Under the pieces are notes generated by a model. It was not told where the DNA came from, ran no database searches, and saw nothing but the letters and a program-made list of their open reading frames with translations. A program made the position numbers and the translations under genes. DNA of 64,000 nt from [Clostridium] asparagiforme DSM 15981 (GTDB lineage Bacteria; Bacillota; Clostridia; Lachnospirales; Lachnospiraceae): NCBI GenBank assembly GCA_025149125.1, contig CP102272.1, positions 2,728,001 to 2,792,000 of the forward strand, read 5' to 3'. Below, in pieces: positions 30,250-39,232 of the stretch; position 1 is the first letter of the stretch, and every line of letters starts with the position of its first letter.

Positions 30250-32175
30250 TTACGAAAGGATCGAATCCTTGTCGGTTGAAACAATGCCCTCCGGGGGTTT
30301 GGCTCCAGGTTTTTTCACGTCAGCAGTAACAGGAGCGGAAGGCTTGGGCTTTTTTCGTGCTGGCTTTTTCGGTGCGGCGGGCGGCGGGGGAGGAGCAACA
30401 GGGGCAGCCGGCTGTTCCTGCTCCATCTGCCGCCATTCAGGAATGTGGGAAGAGGCTTTGCAAGAATGGAGCTTAGGTGCCTCCGGGTGCTTGGAGTAGT
30501 CCATCTTGTCAACTTTCAGTACCTTCTGACCGCGGATGATGACCAGAGCCTGCGTGATGGGCAATCGCAGCACTTCATCCGGGGTGAGCACAGGCCGCTT
30601 GCCAACGCCGGAAGTTTCCCGGAATTCCGGAGTGTAGTTGGAAATGCGCCAGGTGCCCAGCTGCTTGGATTTGCTGGATACTGACACCGAGGCCAGACCG
30701 GTGCGCTCGGAGATAAACTCGGCTGTAAGGCCGTCCGTGCAGCCCAGAAAGAGTTGCGCGTCGCAGTTGCCCAGAATTTCCTGCCAGAGATTGAGCGGGT
30801 AGCGGTTCTGAAGACCCGCGAGATTTTGGAACACGCAGCTCATGGAAATGTTGCGAGAGCGAATCACACTGAGTCGCCGCGAGAGATCAGGGATGGTGCC
30901 GCAGGCGGTAAGCTCTTCTCCTAAAATGTGGACAGGAATCGGAAGTTTGCCGCCCTCACAGTTTTTGTCCGCATACCGAACCAGCTTGATAAAGCAGAAA
31001 GAGAGAAACAGGCTTGCCAAAAAATCAAAGGTACTGTCCTGGTCGCTGGTAACAAGGAAGTAGGCGCACCGCTCCTGGCCGGGAAGTTCCAGATCGATTT
31101 CATCCCGGGTGGTAATTTTCTTGATCAGCTCTGACTGGAATACCTGCAGGCGGGACCCCAGACCGATGATGACGCCGCTGCGCACGGTATCGCTGGCCTG
31201 CTTGAACAGACTGTACGGAGCTTTGGCAGGATGAGTGGGAGGCAGAACATCGAACAGATTGTCCAGATCGGATTCTCCGTTCAGCGTCAGCAAACGGTAC
31301 ACCTCACCAATATTGCGGTTCTCCGCTGCATAACTCTGATCTACATAAAGGACAAGGGCTTTCAGCAGATTCATTTCGCAGCTGTCCCAGAAGTGGTCAC
31401 CCTTGCCGGTGCTGTTGGTGTTCTTGATGATGACATCCACAAAGAGTTGGGCCATCAATTCTTGCCCTTCCACTTCGGAAAGGCAGTTCCAGCTGTCCGA
31501 GTTTTCCGGGAGCACCAGATTGAACACCTTGACACAGTAGCCTTGATCGCGCAGGTACTCGCTGGATTTTTCGTAGAGCTCGCTTTTGGGGTCAGAAATG
31601 ATCAGAGATTCCCCGCGAATCACCGCCTGAAGGATGCGGTTCATACAGAAGGAGCGGGTTTTCATGCTGCCGCTGGAGCCGTATACGGCCAGATTGCCGT
31701 TGATTTTGGGATTTTCAGGGATGCAGACCGCTTTCCCATCTAACATTCCCAGCACAACACCTTTATGCTTGCGAAGGTCGGGCACCAAATCGAGCACACC
31801 CGCCATTTCCTTGCGGCTCATCCAACCAGAGGTGCCATAGGTCCCCTTGGCCGAATAGATGAAATTCCGGTCGGTATCATATTCGCCCGTATCGCTGTAG
31901 CCCATCTTCATCACCATCAGGAGCAGGATAGCCAGCAGGCCGATGCAGATCAGGACGCCGTATACCCCATAGGGAGGGCGCAGCACTGAGGTCAGGCAGG
32001 TAAAAAAGTCGGGCGACGCCGCCACCGGAGATGTGCCGTCCCCGGGAACGCCGCCGCCCTGTTTCCAAGCTGCGTAATTGCCCAATATCTGCCCCAGAAA
32101 GCCGCCAGAATAGAGAATGGCGAGGATGGCCAAAGGAGCAGCCATCAGGCAGGCAATCATTTTCTTTTTGTTTAT
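30250..32175 (-). CDS. virD4: VirD4/TraG-type coupling protein, probable ATA start
   Basis: The protein has N-terminal membrane helices (about residues 9-30 and 65-85), a Walker A GSSGSMKTRSF near residue 160 and the TraG/VirD4 body (ISDPKSELYEKSSEYLRDQG; LGEELTACGTIPDLSRRLSV). It docks the relaxosome to the T4SS. The C-terminus is Pro/Lys-rich. The first ATG (32160) is 23 bases from GGAGG, whereas an in-frame ATA at 32175 is 8 bases away and gives INKKKMIACL. That ATA overlaps the upstream stop as ATAA, like the ATGA couplings elsewhere here. About 641 residues. Confidence 0.9.
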   Translation of the reverse strand: MNKKKMIACLMAAPLAILAILYSGGFLGQILGNYAAWKQGGGVPGDGTSPVAASPDFFTCLTSVLRPPYGVYGVLICIGLLAILLLMVMKMGYSDTGEYDTDRNFIYSAKGTYGTSGWMSRKEMAGVLDLVPDLRKHKGVVLGMLDGKAVCIPENPKINGNLAVYGSSGSMKTRSFCMNRILQAVIRGESLIISDPKSELYEKSSEYLRDQGYCVKVFNLVLPENSDSWNCLSEVEGQELMAQLFVDVIIKNTNSTGKGDHFWDSCEMNLLKALVLYVDQSYAAENRNIGEVYRLLTLNGESDLDNLFDVLPPTHPAKAPYSLFKQASDTVRSGVIIGLGSRLQVFQSELIKKITTRDEIDLELPGQERCAYFLVTSDQDSTFDFLASLFLSFCFIKLVRYADKNCEGGKLPIPVHILGEELTACGTIPDLSRRLSVIRSRNISMSCVFQNLAGLQNRYPLNLWQEILGNCDAQLFLGCTDGLTAEFISERTGLASVSVSSKSKQLGTWRISNYTPEFRETSGVGKRPVLTPDEVLRLPITQALVIIRGQKVLKVDKMDYSKHPEAPKLHSCKASSHIPEWRQMEQEQPAAPVAPPPPPAAPKKPARKKPKPSAPVTADVKKPGAKPPEGIVSTDKDSILS

Positions 32176-33236
32176 GGGAAGAACCTCCTCTCAAATTTGA
32201 TGAAGTCAATGGTTTGAAAGCGCACCCTGCTGCCGCAGTAGCGCCGCAGTACATCTGCCTGAAAATCAAAGCAAATGATCGTTCCGGAACTGTCCATAAG
32301 ATCGAGGGCGCTGTTGAAGCGTGCAATCCTGGGCAAATCGAAGAAGTAGCAAAACAAAACAGGTGTTCCATCCGCTTCAAAGGCATCGTGTTCGACGGCT
32401 CGGCTCGCAGCCCCGGTTGTAAGGCCCTGCTTCAAGATGTCGTTGAGCTGCGCTGTCTTGGCGCAATCGCACAGCAAGGCCAGCAGCACTTCTCCCTGAT
32501 GGTCGTTGGTAAAAAAGAAAAAATGGTCGTAGCTTCCGTCCAGCATGAAATAATCATGTTTGGCGCCGCCAGTGCTGGTCAGCATCTGGTAAGCGAGTTC
32601 CATGCTTTCCCCCAGAACGACCCCCTGCACAGCGTCTGCATTGTATTGCCCGGTGAGGCGCTGCTGACACAGAACGCTCCACATCAGAGCCTTTACCCGC
32701 ATCTCGGACTTGTAGCGCCATTTCATCAGAGCTGCGCTGCTGTTGTAAGTGACATAGATGCCGCTGGAGGTAAGGAGCACACCAGTGAAGCGAGAACTGC
32801 GGATCTGCGTGGTATCCACCCCCATCTCCTTGACTTCACGGGAACTGTAAAATGAGGGATACTCCACGGCCCCATCGGAATAGCCCTGCGGGGCAAAAAC
32901 CTTCGGTTTTTCATCTTGGAAAAGTCCCACCCCAGCATTGTCCATCGTGACATAGGTTTCTGCCAGACGGTGAAGACGAAGCCGACGCCCAATCTCGCTT
33001 TTCAGCCGGTTGGTGTCGGTATCGCCTGTCAGATAGGGAGCAAAACGCTCAGGCCAGTTGTCCAGCAGCCTGTTTTTGGCGCGAACGCCTAAACGATAGC
33101 CGCGGAGTTTGTCTCGGTAATAGGTGCGGAGTAGCCCGCTCTTTTTCAGATCGGTCACAACCGACTCCAAATAGTAAGGACTGGCTGGGAGACGGTTGAG
33201 CTGGCTGGTGGGGAACTCTCCAGAGATGGCTGTCAA
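32172..33236 (-). CDS. Winged-helix (replication-relaxation-like) protein, N-terminus probably frameshifted
   Basis: The 354-residue frame begins TAISGEFPTSQLNRLPASPY and continues LLRTYYRDKLRGYRLGVRAK, a winged-helix pattern resembling the replication-relaxation (PF13814) group of plasmid and ICE proteins. A good ribosome site (GGAGGTGATCAC) with TTG at 33295 opens a different frame, LGKAAGHFHNRTRSHSGFWR then stop. The present frame has open sequence upstream (RLLALTAISG) but no start with a ribosome site. One base gained or lost between about 33240 and 33270 would join them. The stop overlaps the virD4 ATA start. Confidence 0.65.
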   Translation of the reverse strand: MTAISGEFPTSQLNRLPASPYYLESVVTDLKKSGLLRTYYRDKLRGYRLGVRAKNRLLDNWPERFAPYLTGDTDTNRLKSEIGRRLRLHRLAETYVTMDNAGVGLFQDEKPKVFAPQGYSDGAVEYPSFYSSREVKEMGVDTTQIRSSRFTGVLLTSSGIYVTYNSSAALMKWRYKSEMRVKALMWSVLCQQRLTGQYNADAVQGVVLGESMELAYQMLTSTGGAKHDYFMLDGSYDHFFFFTNDHQGEVLLALLCDCAKTAQLNDILKQGLTTGAASRAVEHDAFEADGTPVLFCYFFDLPRIARFNSALDLMDSSGTIICFDFQADVLRRYCGSRVRFQTIDFIKFERRFFP

Positions 33237-33321
33237 CGCCAGAAGCCGGAATGGGAGCGTGTCCGGTTGTGGAAATGTCCGGCTGCTTTTCCCAAGTGAT
33301 CACCTCCCTTGTGAAGTGTTT

Positions 33322-33353
33322 TTTTACCGTGATGACTGAGAACTTCGGTAAAA
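33322..33353 (-). terminator. Hairpin in the leader of the winged-helix gene
   Basis: TTTTACCG and CGGTAAAA pair perfectly around a 16-base loop. The stem ends about 12 bases before GGGAGGTGATCAC. No T-tract follows on the minus strand, so an mRNA-structure role is more likely than termination. Confidence 0.5.
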
Positions 33354-33441
33354 TTCTGCGGTGGCGCAAGTCTGGAAGCGTTGAAAATCCGGGCTTTTTT
33401 GTGCCATCAAGGTATGTCGGGAAAAATAAGGGCCAAAAGGC

Positions 33442-34104
33442 TCAAAAATCCGAGATGGTTTTCAAGCTCTCTTTGCGCTCTGCAAGCCATTGGGGAAACC
33501 GCTTCTTTTCCATGACAAAGATCTTGGTGCAGTCTTGCTCTCCCAGCTCTGTGGTATTATAGGCGTCGCATAGCAAACCGGTATCATCGGCCATCACAAA
33601 GGTGGACAACAGATCCAGCAACTGCTTTTCCTCCAGATTGTCATAATCACGCACCCGCCTGGTGGGAAGTGTTTGATCGTAAACTTGGGCAAAGCAGACA
33701 ACACAATTCCGGTAATGGGGGAGAGGCTGTTCCTTTGCGTACTGCTCCAGAGCGAAATAGAGCGGGTCTAACAGGAACTCGGAACTTTGCCGTTGCCGGC
33801 GCTTCGGGAGAAGCCCGGGAAGGGTCACTTCCAGGACCCCGTTTTCATAGGCTATCGAGATGCCCTGCGCCACGCTGGCGGATTGGAGATACTCGCCCTT
33901 CTGGATGGAGGTGCTGGAATATATCAAATGCCGCAGCCGGCAGGCGATCCGTTCCGCCCGAAGCGCAGCATCCGTAGAGAGAATTTCGTAATTGTCGGGA
34001 TAGCGTTGGATGTCTGTTGTGTCCATCGCATACAGCGCATTACTCAAACGGGATATATCGTCAAGAATGCTCCCTATTCTGCGGGAAATCAGTTTTCGAT
34101 CCAA
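33442..34104 (-). CDS. Element protein with RusA-like C-terminal motif
   Basis: The TTG at 34104 follows GGAGG by 10 bases and opens 220 residues. The N-terminal part is helical. The C-terminal part has VRDYDNLEEKQLLDLLSTFV followed by MADDTGLLCDAYNTTE. The spacing DNL...LLD...DD is that of RusA-type Holliday-junction resolvases, whose acidic residues bind magnesium. It also resembles DUF6100 proteins of Clostridia elements. Resolvase activity is inferred from the motif only. It overlaps or abuts the DUF5697-like gene upstream. Confidence 0.6.
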   Translation of the reverse strand: MDRKLISRRIGSILDDISRLSNALYAMDTTDIQRYPDNYEILSTDAALRAERIACRLRHLIYSSTSIQKGEYLQSASVAQGISIAYENGVLEVTLPGLLPKRRQRQSSEFLLDPLYFALEQYAKEQPLPHYRNCVVCFAQVYDQTLPTRRVRDYDNLEEKQLLDLLSTFVMADDTGLLCDAYNTTELGEQDCTKIFVMEKKRFPQWLAERKESLKTISDF

Positions 34105-34107
34105 AAA

Positions 34108-34635
34108 TCATGTGCCTCCTGCTTTCTTGAAATACTGGGTTTGTCCATCTTGGGATACGGTGCAAAAACCGGATATGTCGGGACAGTCGATTTTGGCAAT
34201 CTGTGTCGGAGAATCGACCACGATGATGCGGCGGCTACCGCCCTTGTTGCCCCGTAGGGCATGACAGACTAACGCTTCCTGTCCATGGGCGACATAGGCG
34301 ACTTCATACAGCTCCCCGTCGGCGAAAAAGACCAGTTTGACAGGGAACTCCGCAGGTGCATGATAATCAGCCTGCTGAATGAAATCCAAAAGGACCCACA
34401 CCGCCTTGATAAGCGCCTGATCAGCTTTGGGCGAATAGCCGGCAGGAAAATATCCGCCGTTATCACTTTGGAAAATGCGGCCCTGCCTTTCCAGATGGGA
34501 AAGCAGGGCTTTCGCTGTTTCAGACTTGCCAGGGTGAAAGCAAAGAAGCTGCTGCTGGCTGAGACCAGGATACATAGTCACCGTCCGTAGTAGCGTTGCA
34601 GCTTCGTTTCCATAGATTTCAGCCCTGGTCTTCAT
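34108..34635 (-). CDS. DUF5697-like element protein
   Basis: From ATG 34635 (GGAGGTGAGCTC upstream) the 175-residue protein begins MKTRAEIYGNEAATLLRTVT. It has a helix-turn-helix-like N-terminal half (YPGLSQQQLLCFHPGKSETA then LLSHLERQGRIFQSDNGGYF) and a compact C-terminal domain. This matches my impression of DUF5697 proteins in conjugative elements. The winged-helix reading suggests a regulatory role. The longer frame to 34821 runs through a hairpin and is rejected. Confidence 0.65.
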   Translation of the reverse strand: MKTRAEIYGNEAATLLRTVTMYPGLSQQQLLCFHPGKSETAKALLSHLERQGRIFQSDNGGYFPAGYSPKADQALIKAVWVLLDFIQQADYHAPAEFPVKLVFFADGELYEVAYVAHGQEALVCHALRGNKGGSRRIIVVDSPTQIAKIDCPDISGFCTVSQDGQTQYFKKAGGT

Positions 34636-34674
34636 GAGCTCACCTCCTGTTTGTAAAAATAGATGACGTATAAA

Positions 34675-34731
34675 AGACGCCATCGGGGCGCCTTTCAAAA
34701 ATAGTCGCTGAAAGGCGTCATCGCAGCGTCT
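34675..34731 (-). terminator. Two-part hairpin between virB4 and the DUF5697-like gene
   Basis: Outer arms AGACGC/GCGTCT and inner arms CGCCTTTCA/TGAAAGGCG form a branched or bulged stem. TTTTATACG follows on the minus strand. Confidence 0.65.
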
Positions 34732-34768
34732 ATTTGGCGTGTTTTGAAGAAATGTAGGAGAACAAGGG

Positions 34769-37700
34769 TTATGCAGACTCCTGTTCACGGCGCTTGCGCT
34801 CCAGAATTTCACGAAGTTCACGCCGGTCGGTGGTAATCAGGTCCTTCTCAAGAGGGCTGGCCTTAAACTCAACCATGACATTGTTGTTGTTGGTCGAGAT
34901 CAAGCCATTGCCACGCTCAAAATGGGTGACCTCCATCGTTTCCGCATCGGACAGATGCAGGGTCTCCTGAACCCGTTCCGCTTCATCATCTTCCAGGTTA
35001 AGAATGATCTTTGTCTTGCTGTTGTTGATGATACCTTTGCCAAAGCGACCTTCATCCAGATTGAAGAAATCGTTGAGGTCTTGGCTCGCGAAGACCGCCG
35101 AGCCTCCATACCCACGTATCGTTTTTGCAATCTCCAAGAGGAAATCGCCGGCCAGTCGTGTGCCTGTGGCGCCGGCGCCGGAAAGGAGCTGCCAGCATTC
35201 ATCGATGAAGATGGTTTTTTCTTCTGTGCGGTCGGCCTTTGCCCGGTCCCACACGAAATCAAGCGCCACAAACATACCTACAGTCAGCAGATCGCCGGTG
35301 AGCGAGGAAATGTCCAGCACGGTATATTTGTTATCCAGACTTACATTGGTCTGCTTGTTAAATGTACTGGCCGAACCGTGAACCAGACGGTTGAGAATAT
35401 GAGCCATGCGGGTAGTTTCCGGCGCAGCTTTCAGAATCTCATGCAGGTCGCCCAGCACCGGCATTTCCCGGTACTGACCCGGATTGGCCGGGTCATCCAG
35501 TGAAGCGTTATCATGCGTAATGCCCTTTGTGTTGTAAGTGCGGATCAACGCTTCGTCCAAAAGCTGACGCTCTTCATGGCTCATATCGGGAATGAGCAGG
35601 CTGAAAAAGATGTGCAGCTGCTGGATTTTTGCCGCCAATTCAGAAAGCTGGATTCCGGGGCCGTCCAGGAGTTCATTGACAGACCGATCAACCTTGCGGA
35701 TCTCCATAACATTGATGCAGTGAGGGCTTGCCGGGGAGATTTGGATAAACTCGCCGCCCACATTTGCACAGGCGCGGTGAAACTCGTGCCCCTTCAAGGG
35801 AGCGACGATGAAAATAGGGATATTTTTACGCCGCATTCTTAACGCCATGAGCTGCATTGTGAAGGTTTTGCCTGCGCCGCTGGTACCTAAAATCGAAATG
35901 TTGGCATTTTTGTAAATCGCAGAATTGAAAATATCCACGATGATGAGGGAACTGTTGTACTTGTTGACCCCCAAAAGGATGCCGTTGTCGTCACACATCT
36001 CAAAGGAAGTGAAGGGGTAGCAGCTTGCGGCGCCGCCAGTCAGCAGGTTGCGCTTGCCACGCTCAAAAAGTCCTTTCTCCATGGATACCAGCGGGAGCGC
36101 GGAGAGAAATGCCTGTTCCTCACGAAAATGGCAGGAACGGACATCCATATCCTGCGAAAGCAGAAGCTTTTTCATCTCGCTGACCTTCCATTCCAAATCT
36201 TCCTCAGTAGGGGCAGTAACGGTAATCAACAGATTCAGATAGTAGAAGTCCTCGTTGTTGGCAAGACCTTCCTTCAGAAAATAGCCGCTTCGGATGGCGC
36301 CGTCGATGTCGTCAAAATCAGTGTTGGTGTCGCTCGCGTCCTTGATTTTGGAACGATTGATGCGGAGCTGCTGGCCTACCCGCTGGATGATGCGCTCTTT
36401 GGGCTGCCTGGAAAGGAACATGTCCATGTCGATGCCGTCGCCGGCGTTGACGATTAAACTCAGCCATCCGGCGGGAACCTGCGTCTTATAACCATCCGAC
36501 GGAATCAGCAAATAGGCGTAGTACAGCCCGTCTATGCACAGATAGCGCCCATGAGAAAAATCAATACTCTTGGGAGCGGCAAACTCGGCTGCAGGGATAT
36601 GGTCAATCTCGCTTTCCCGGCCTTTTGCCGCATACTGTGCAACAACCTCCTGTGCCCGGAGTGCCAGCGGTTTGATGGCGCTCTCATTTCGGCAGAGGAG
36701 ATTATAAAGAACATCAACCGTAAATTCGTCCTCGTTTTCGGGGATAATCACTTCATTACCGCATTGCCGGAGGTAATTGGATGCAGTATGTACGGCGCTT
36801 TGCAGGGATTGAATAGCTTCCTCTTCCTGTTCCGAACGCCGGGTGTTGTTCCAGGGCTCATACTCAAAAATCAGGAAAAAGCGCCGTGTGACAGCTTCCC
36901 GGGCGCCGATCTGCTGCACAAAGCTCAGATAGTCTTCCTGCATCAAACGGCACTGCTCATTTTTCTCCTGAGCCATCTCCCTGCGTACTGTGTCCAAATG
37001 ACGGTTGATGTCCGCCCGACGGGTCAGCACCTTGATCTGCAGCTTGACGGGAGAGATTTTCAGATACGACACAAAAGAGTAGATGATATTGCGCTGCTCT
37101 CTCGCGCTGCGGAGCATAAAGTTGATGGGAACCACCTCGACCACCTTGACATACCGGTGGTCTTTGGTGTAGATGATGCCGTTCTGGATCTTTTCGATGG
37201 GAAGATAGTCTGCCACCGGATTCAGGCAGGCGGGCGGCTGCTCTTTGATATGAGCGGGGCGCTTGGGCGGACGTGCCTTCTCCTTACGCTTGTTGGGTTT
37301 TTTCTTCGCTTTTTTGGACGAAAGTTCTTTCTTCGGCTTTTTCTTGGGCCGGAGCTTCTCACGAATCTCGTAACTGCGAACCTCGTCAAACTCAGCTGGA
37401 AAATCCGATTCACCGGAACGCCTGCGCTTCGGAGGCCGAGACTCCTTTTCTTTCGGAGCCCTCTGCTTGAGATGTCTGCCGGGGCGTTTCATAGGGGGCG
37501 CTTGCTCATTCGGCTGCTGACCATCGCCGCCGACGATGCGGCGATTCCGCAGATATTTCAAAAAGATAATCAGAAATTCCGACAAACTCTCGCCAGAAAT
37601 GCCGATCAATGCGACCAGAGCCGCAGGAAGGGCGGTCAGGCACAAAATGATAATGCGGGTCGTCAACCCGAAAGGAACAAACATGAAGACCGGCACCCCG

Positions 37701-37825
37701 ATGGCAAAAGCCAGGATACCGGCCTCAATAACATTCCGCGCACGGAACATACCGCCGAAAAATGTGCCTGATTCAATGAAATTCGGCGGTATGATATAAA
37801 TATCATGGTCGTTTTTGTTGCTCAT
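34769..37825 (-). CDS. virB4: PrgI-VirB4 fusion: T4SS assembly ATPase
   Basis: The 1018-residue protein starts with a PrgI/VirB3-like part with two membrane helices (about residues 35-53 and 57-76; IIPPNFIESGTFFGG at the front). A highly basic linker (KKKPKKELSSKKAKKKPNKR) leads into a full VirB4 ATPase. Walker A is ILGTSGAGKTFTMQ near residue 645 and Walker B TIFIDECWQLLSGAG near 870. It energises pilus/channel assembly and DNA transfer. PrgI and VirB4 are separate genes in many Gram-positive ICEs, so the fusion is notable. GAGG precedes the ATG. Confidence 0.9.
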   Translation of the reverse strand: MSNKNDHDIYIIPPNFIESGTFFGGMFRARNVIEAGILAFAIGVPVFMFVPFGLTTRIIILCLTALPAALVALIGISGESLSEFLIIFLKYLRNRRIVGGDGQQPNEQAPPMKRPGRHLKQRAPKEKESRPPKRRRSGESDFPAEFDEVRSYEIREKLRPKKKPKKELSSKKAKKKPNKRKEKARPPKRPAHIKEQPPACLNPVADYLPIEKIQNGIIYTKDHRYVKVVEVVPINFMLRSAREQRNIIYSFVSYLKISPVKLQIKVLTRRADINRHLDTVRREMAQEKNEQCRLMQEDYLSFVQQIGAREAVTRRFFLIFEYEPWNNTRRSEQEEEAIQSLQSAVHTASNYLRQCGNEVIIPENEDEFTVDVLYNLLCRNESAIKPLALRAQEVVAQYAAKGRESEIDHIPAAEFAAPKSIDFSHGRYLCIDGLYYAYLLIPSDGYKTQVPAGWLSLIVNAGDGIDMDMFLSRQPKERIIQRVGQQLRINRSKIKDASDTNTDFDDIDGAIRSGYFLKEGLANNEDFYYLNLLITVTAPTEEDLEWKVSEMKKLLLSQDMDVRSCHFREEQAFLSALPLVSMEKGLFERGKRNLLTGGAASCYPFTSFEMCDDNGILLGVNKYNSSLIIVDIFNSAIYKNANISILGTSGAGKTFTMQLMALRMRRKNIPIFIVAPLKGHEFHRACANVGGEFIQISPASPHCINVMEIRKVDRSVNELLDGPGIQLSELAAKIQQLHIFFSLLIPDMSHEERQLLDEALIRTYNTKGITHDNASLDDPANPGQYREMPVLGDLHEILKAAPETTRMAHILNRLVHGSASTFNKQTNVSLDNKYTVLDISSLTGDLLTVGMFVALDFVWDRAKADRTEEKTIFIDECWQLLSGAGATGTRLAGDFLLEIAKTIRGYGGSAVFASQDLNDFFNLDEGRFGKGIINNSKTKIILNLEDDEAERVQETLHLSDAETMEVTHFERGNGLISTNNNNVMVEFKASPLEKDLITTDRRELREILERKRREQESA

Positions 37826-37855
37826 ACATACCTCATTTCCGTAACCGAAGGAAGG

Positions 37856-39232
37856 TCAACCGATAATCCAGAACGGACCGCCGGCGCCTGCACGACGGCT
37901 GGCCTCGTTTAAGATAATGGACAGATCCCAAAGTTGCTCACTGCGCTTATAGCTGGCCGGGTCTGCCACTATGATTTGACCGTCTTTTACGCCTCGGAGA
38001 ACGATGAAATGGCCGGAAGAAGTGAAATGCCCTTCAGCCATGATTGCCACAACCAGCTTTCCCTCGGAAAGAGCATCGACGATGCGTTGCGGCTCGGATG
38101 TCGTACAGCCGGATACCGGCAGTCCCCAGGCCTCCGCTGCGGCAGGAATCAGGGCGTGATAGGAGCCGCTGTTGTCACACCAGTATCCATTTTCATAGGA
38201 CCACTGCGCCATCTCCACGGGATCAACCGTATCGTCCGTAAGGGAAGACACTACGATTGCCATGCTGGTCGGCCCGCAGCCGTAGCCGCCAATGTTGTCA
38301 GTTCCGTAGGGCTGGCTGGCATAGCGTTCATCCAGCTGGTTATAGTACACCACCGGTGTCACACCATCGGTAAAGGTTACATCCCCAAGAGAGGGGATGC
38401 TGTTTCCGGTCCACTCCGTCATGTTCTGGAGCAACCCATCACCCAAAAAGGTGCTTAGGTTAGAAGCGTAGTCAGAGGCAAGTTCCTTTTGCTCATCCGT
38501 GAGTGCGAAAACATGGTCCGCAAGATAGGATTCACCGTTATACCGGATCGTGTAAATGATCCATGTTTCGGTAGTGGTGGTTTCCTCGCCGGTTTCCGGG
38601 TCCTCGGTAGTAACCTCACGGGATTCCTGGACGCTGGTGTAGGAATACAGGTGTTCCTTATTATCCCGGAGAACAGCGGCCAAATCATCCAGTGAAATGC
38701 TTTCAAAATCCTCATCCCGGGCCGCACAATACTGAGAGATGATGAGATTGGCATTGAAAACAGGGCCGGAGGAATAGGAATTCTTGATCTCCATGTGGTC
38801 AGCACCAGACGAAGCAAAATCTTCCTCGATCCGGGCCATCACATCATCCAGCGCCTCGCCCAGAATGGAATTGATGGTGAATGTGATGTCATTGGCGTTT
38901 TCCACGATAGCTGTCTCGCTGTTGAGGACAGGGGCTTCGGAATCTGCCGGAGAAAAGGCGTTAACCAGACCTCCAAAGATAAGCCCCGGGAGCATCAGGA
39001 TAAACAGTACCGGGAGCAAAAGCAGAATGATAATGACGGCAATGATCTTGCCGATGTGCTTGCGTCCGGCCCAAACGGCCCCGGCCACGGCACCATACGG
39101 GCCGCCGGCGGCGGCTCCTTTTGCGGCACCGGAAATTGCCTTGCCTGCCTTAATGGCGCCTTTTATCGTGTGGGCGGCGGATGCTCCGGTTTCCACAGCG
39201 TCGGCAAGACCAGTCTTTTTTTCTTCATCCAT
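37856..39232 (-). CDS. Membrane-anchored C39-like cysteine peptidase of the transfer system
   Basis: The 458-residue protein has a Gly/Ala-rich N-terminus, one membrane helix (about residues 61-87; IIAVIIILLLLPVLFILMLP) and an outer part. The last ~150 residues form a papain-like domain: GGYGCGPTSMAIVVSSLT (Cys), GHFIVLRGV (His) and IIVADPAS (Asp). This C39_2-type fold often serves as a wall hydrolase in T4SS loci, opening peptidoglycan for the channel. It lies between VirB4 and a Gly-rich secreted protein. Substrate is inferred. Confidence 0.82.
   Translation of the reverse strand: MDEEKKTGLADAVETGASAAHTIKGAIKAGKAISGAAKGAAAGGPYGAVAGAVWAGRKHIGKIIAVIIILLLLPVLFILMLPGLIFGGLVNAFSPADSEAPVLNSETAIVENANDITFTINSILGEALDDVMARIEEDFASSGADHMEIKNSYSSGPVFNANLIISQYCAARDEDFESISLDDLAAVLRDNKEHLYSYTSVQESREVTTEDPETGEETTTTETWIIYTIRYNGESYLADHVFALTDEQKELASDYASNLSTFLGDGLLQNMTEWTGNSIPSLGDVTFTDGVTPVVYYNQLDERYASQPYGTDNIGGYGCGPTSMAIVVSSLTDDTVDPVEMAQWSYENGYWCDNSGSYHALIPAAAEAWGLPVSGCTTSEPQRIVDALSEGKLVVAIMAEGHFTSSGHFIVLRGVKDGQIIVADPASYKRSEQLWDLSIILNEASRRAGAGGPFWIIG

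Noticed and set aside
28632..30329. A 565-codon plus-strand open frame
   Set aside because: It lies wholly opposite the S1-domain gene, has no ribosome site and no recognisable domain; it is a shadow caused by the GC-rich, low-complexity coding of the real gene.
36551..37771. A 406-codon plus-strand open frame
   Set aside because: It is antisense to virB4, whose motifs are unmistakable; no ribosome site or homology-like pattern.
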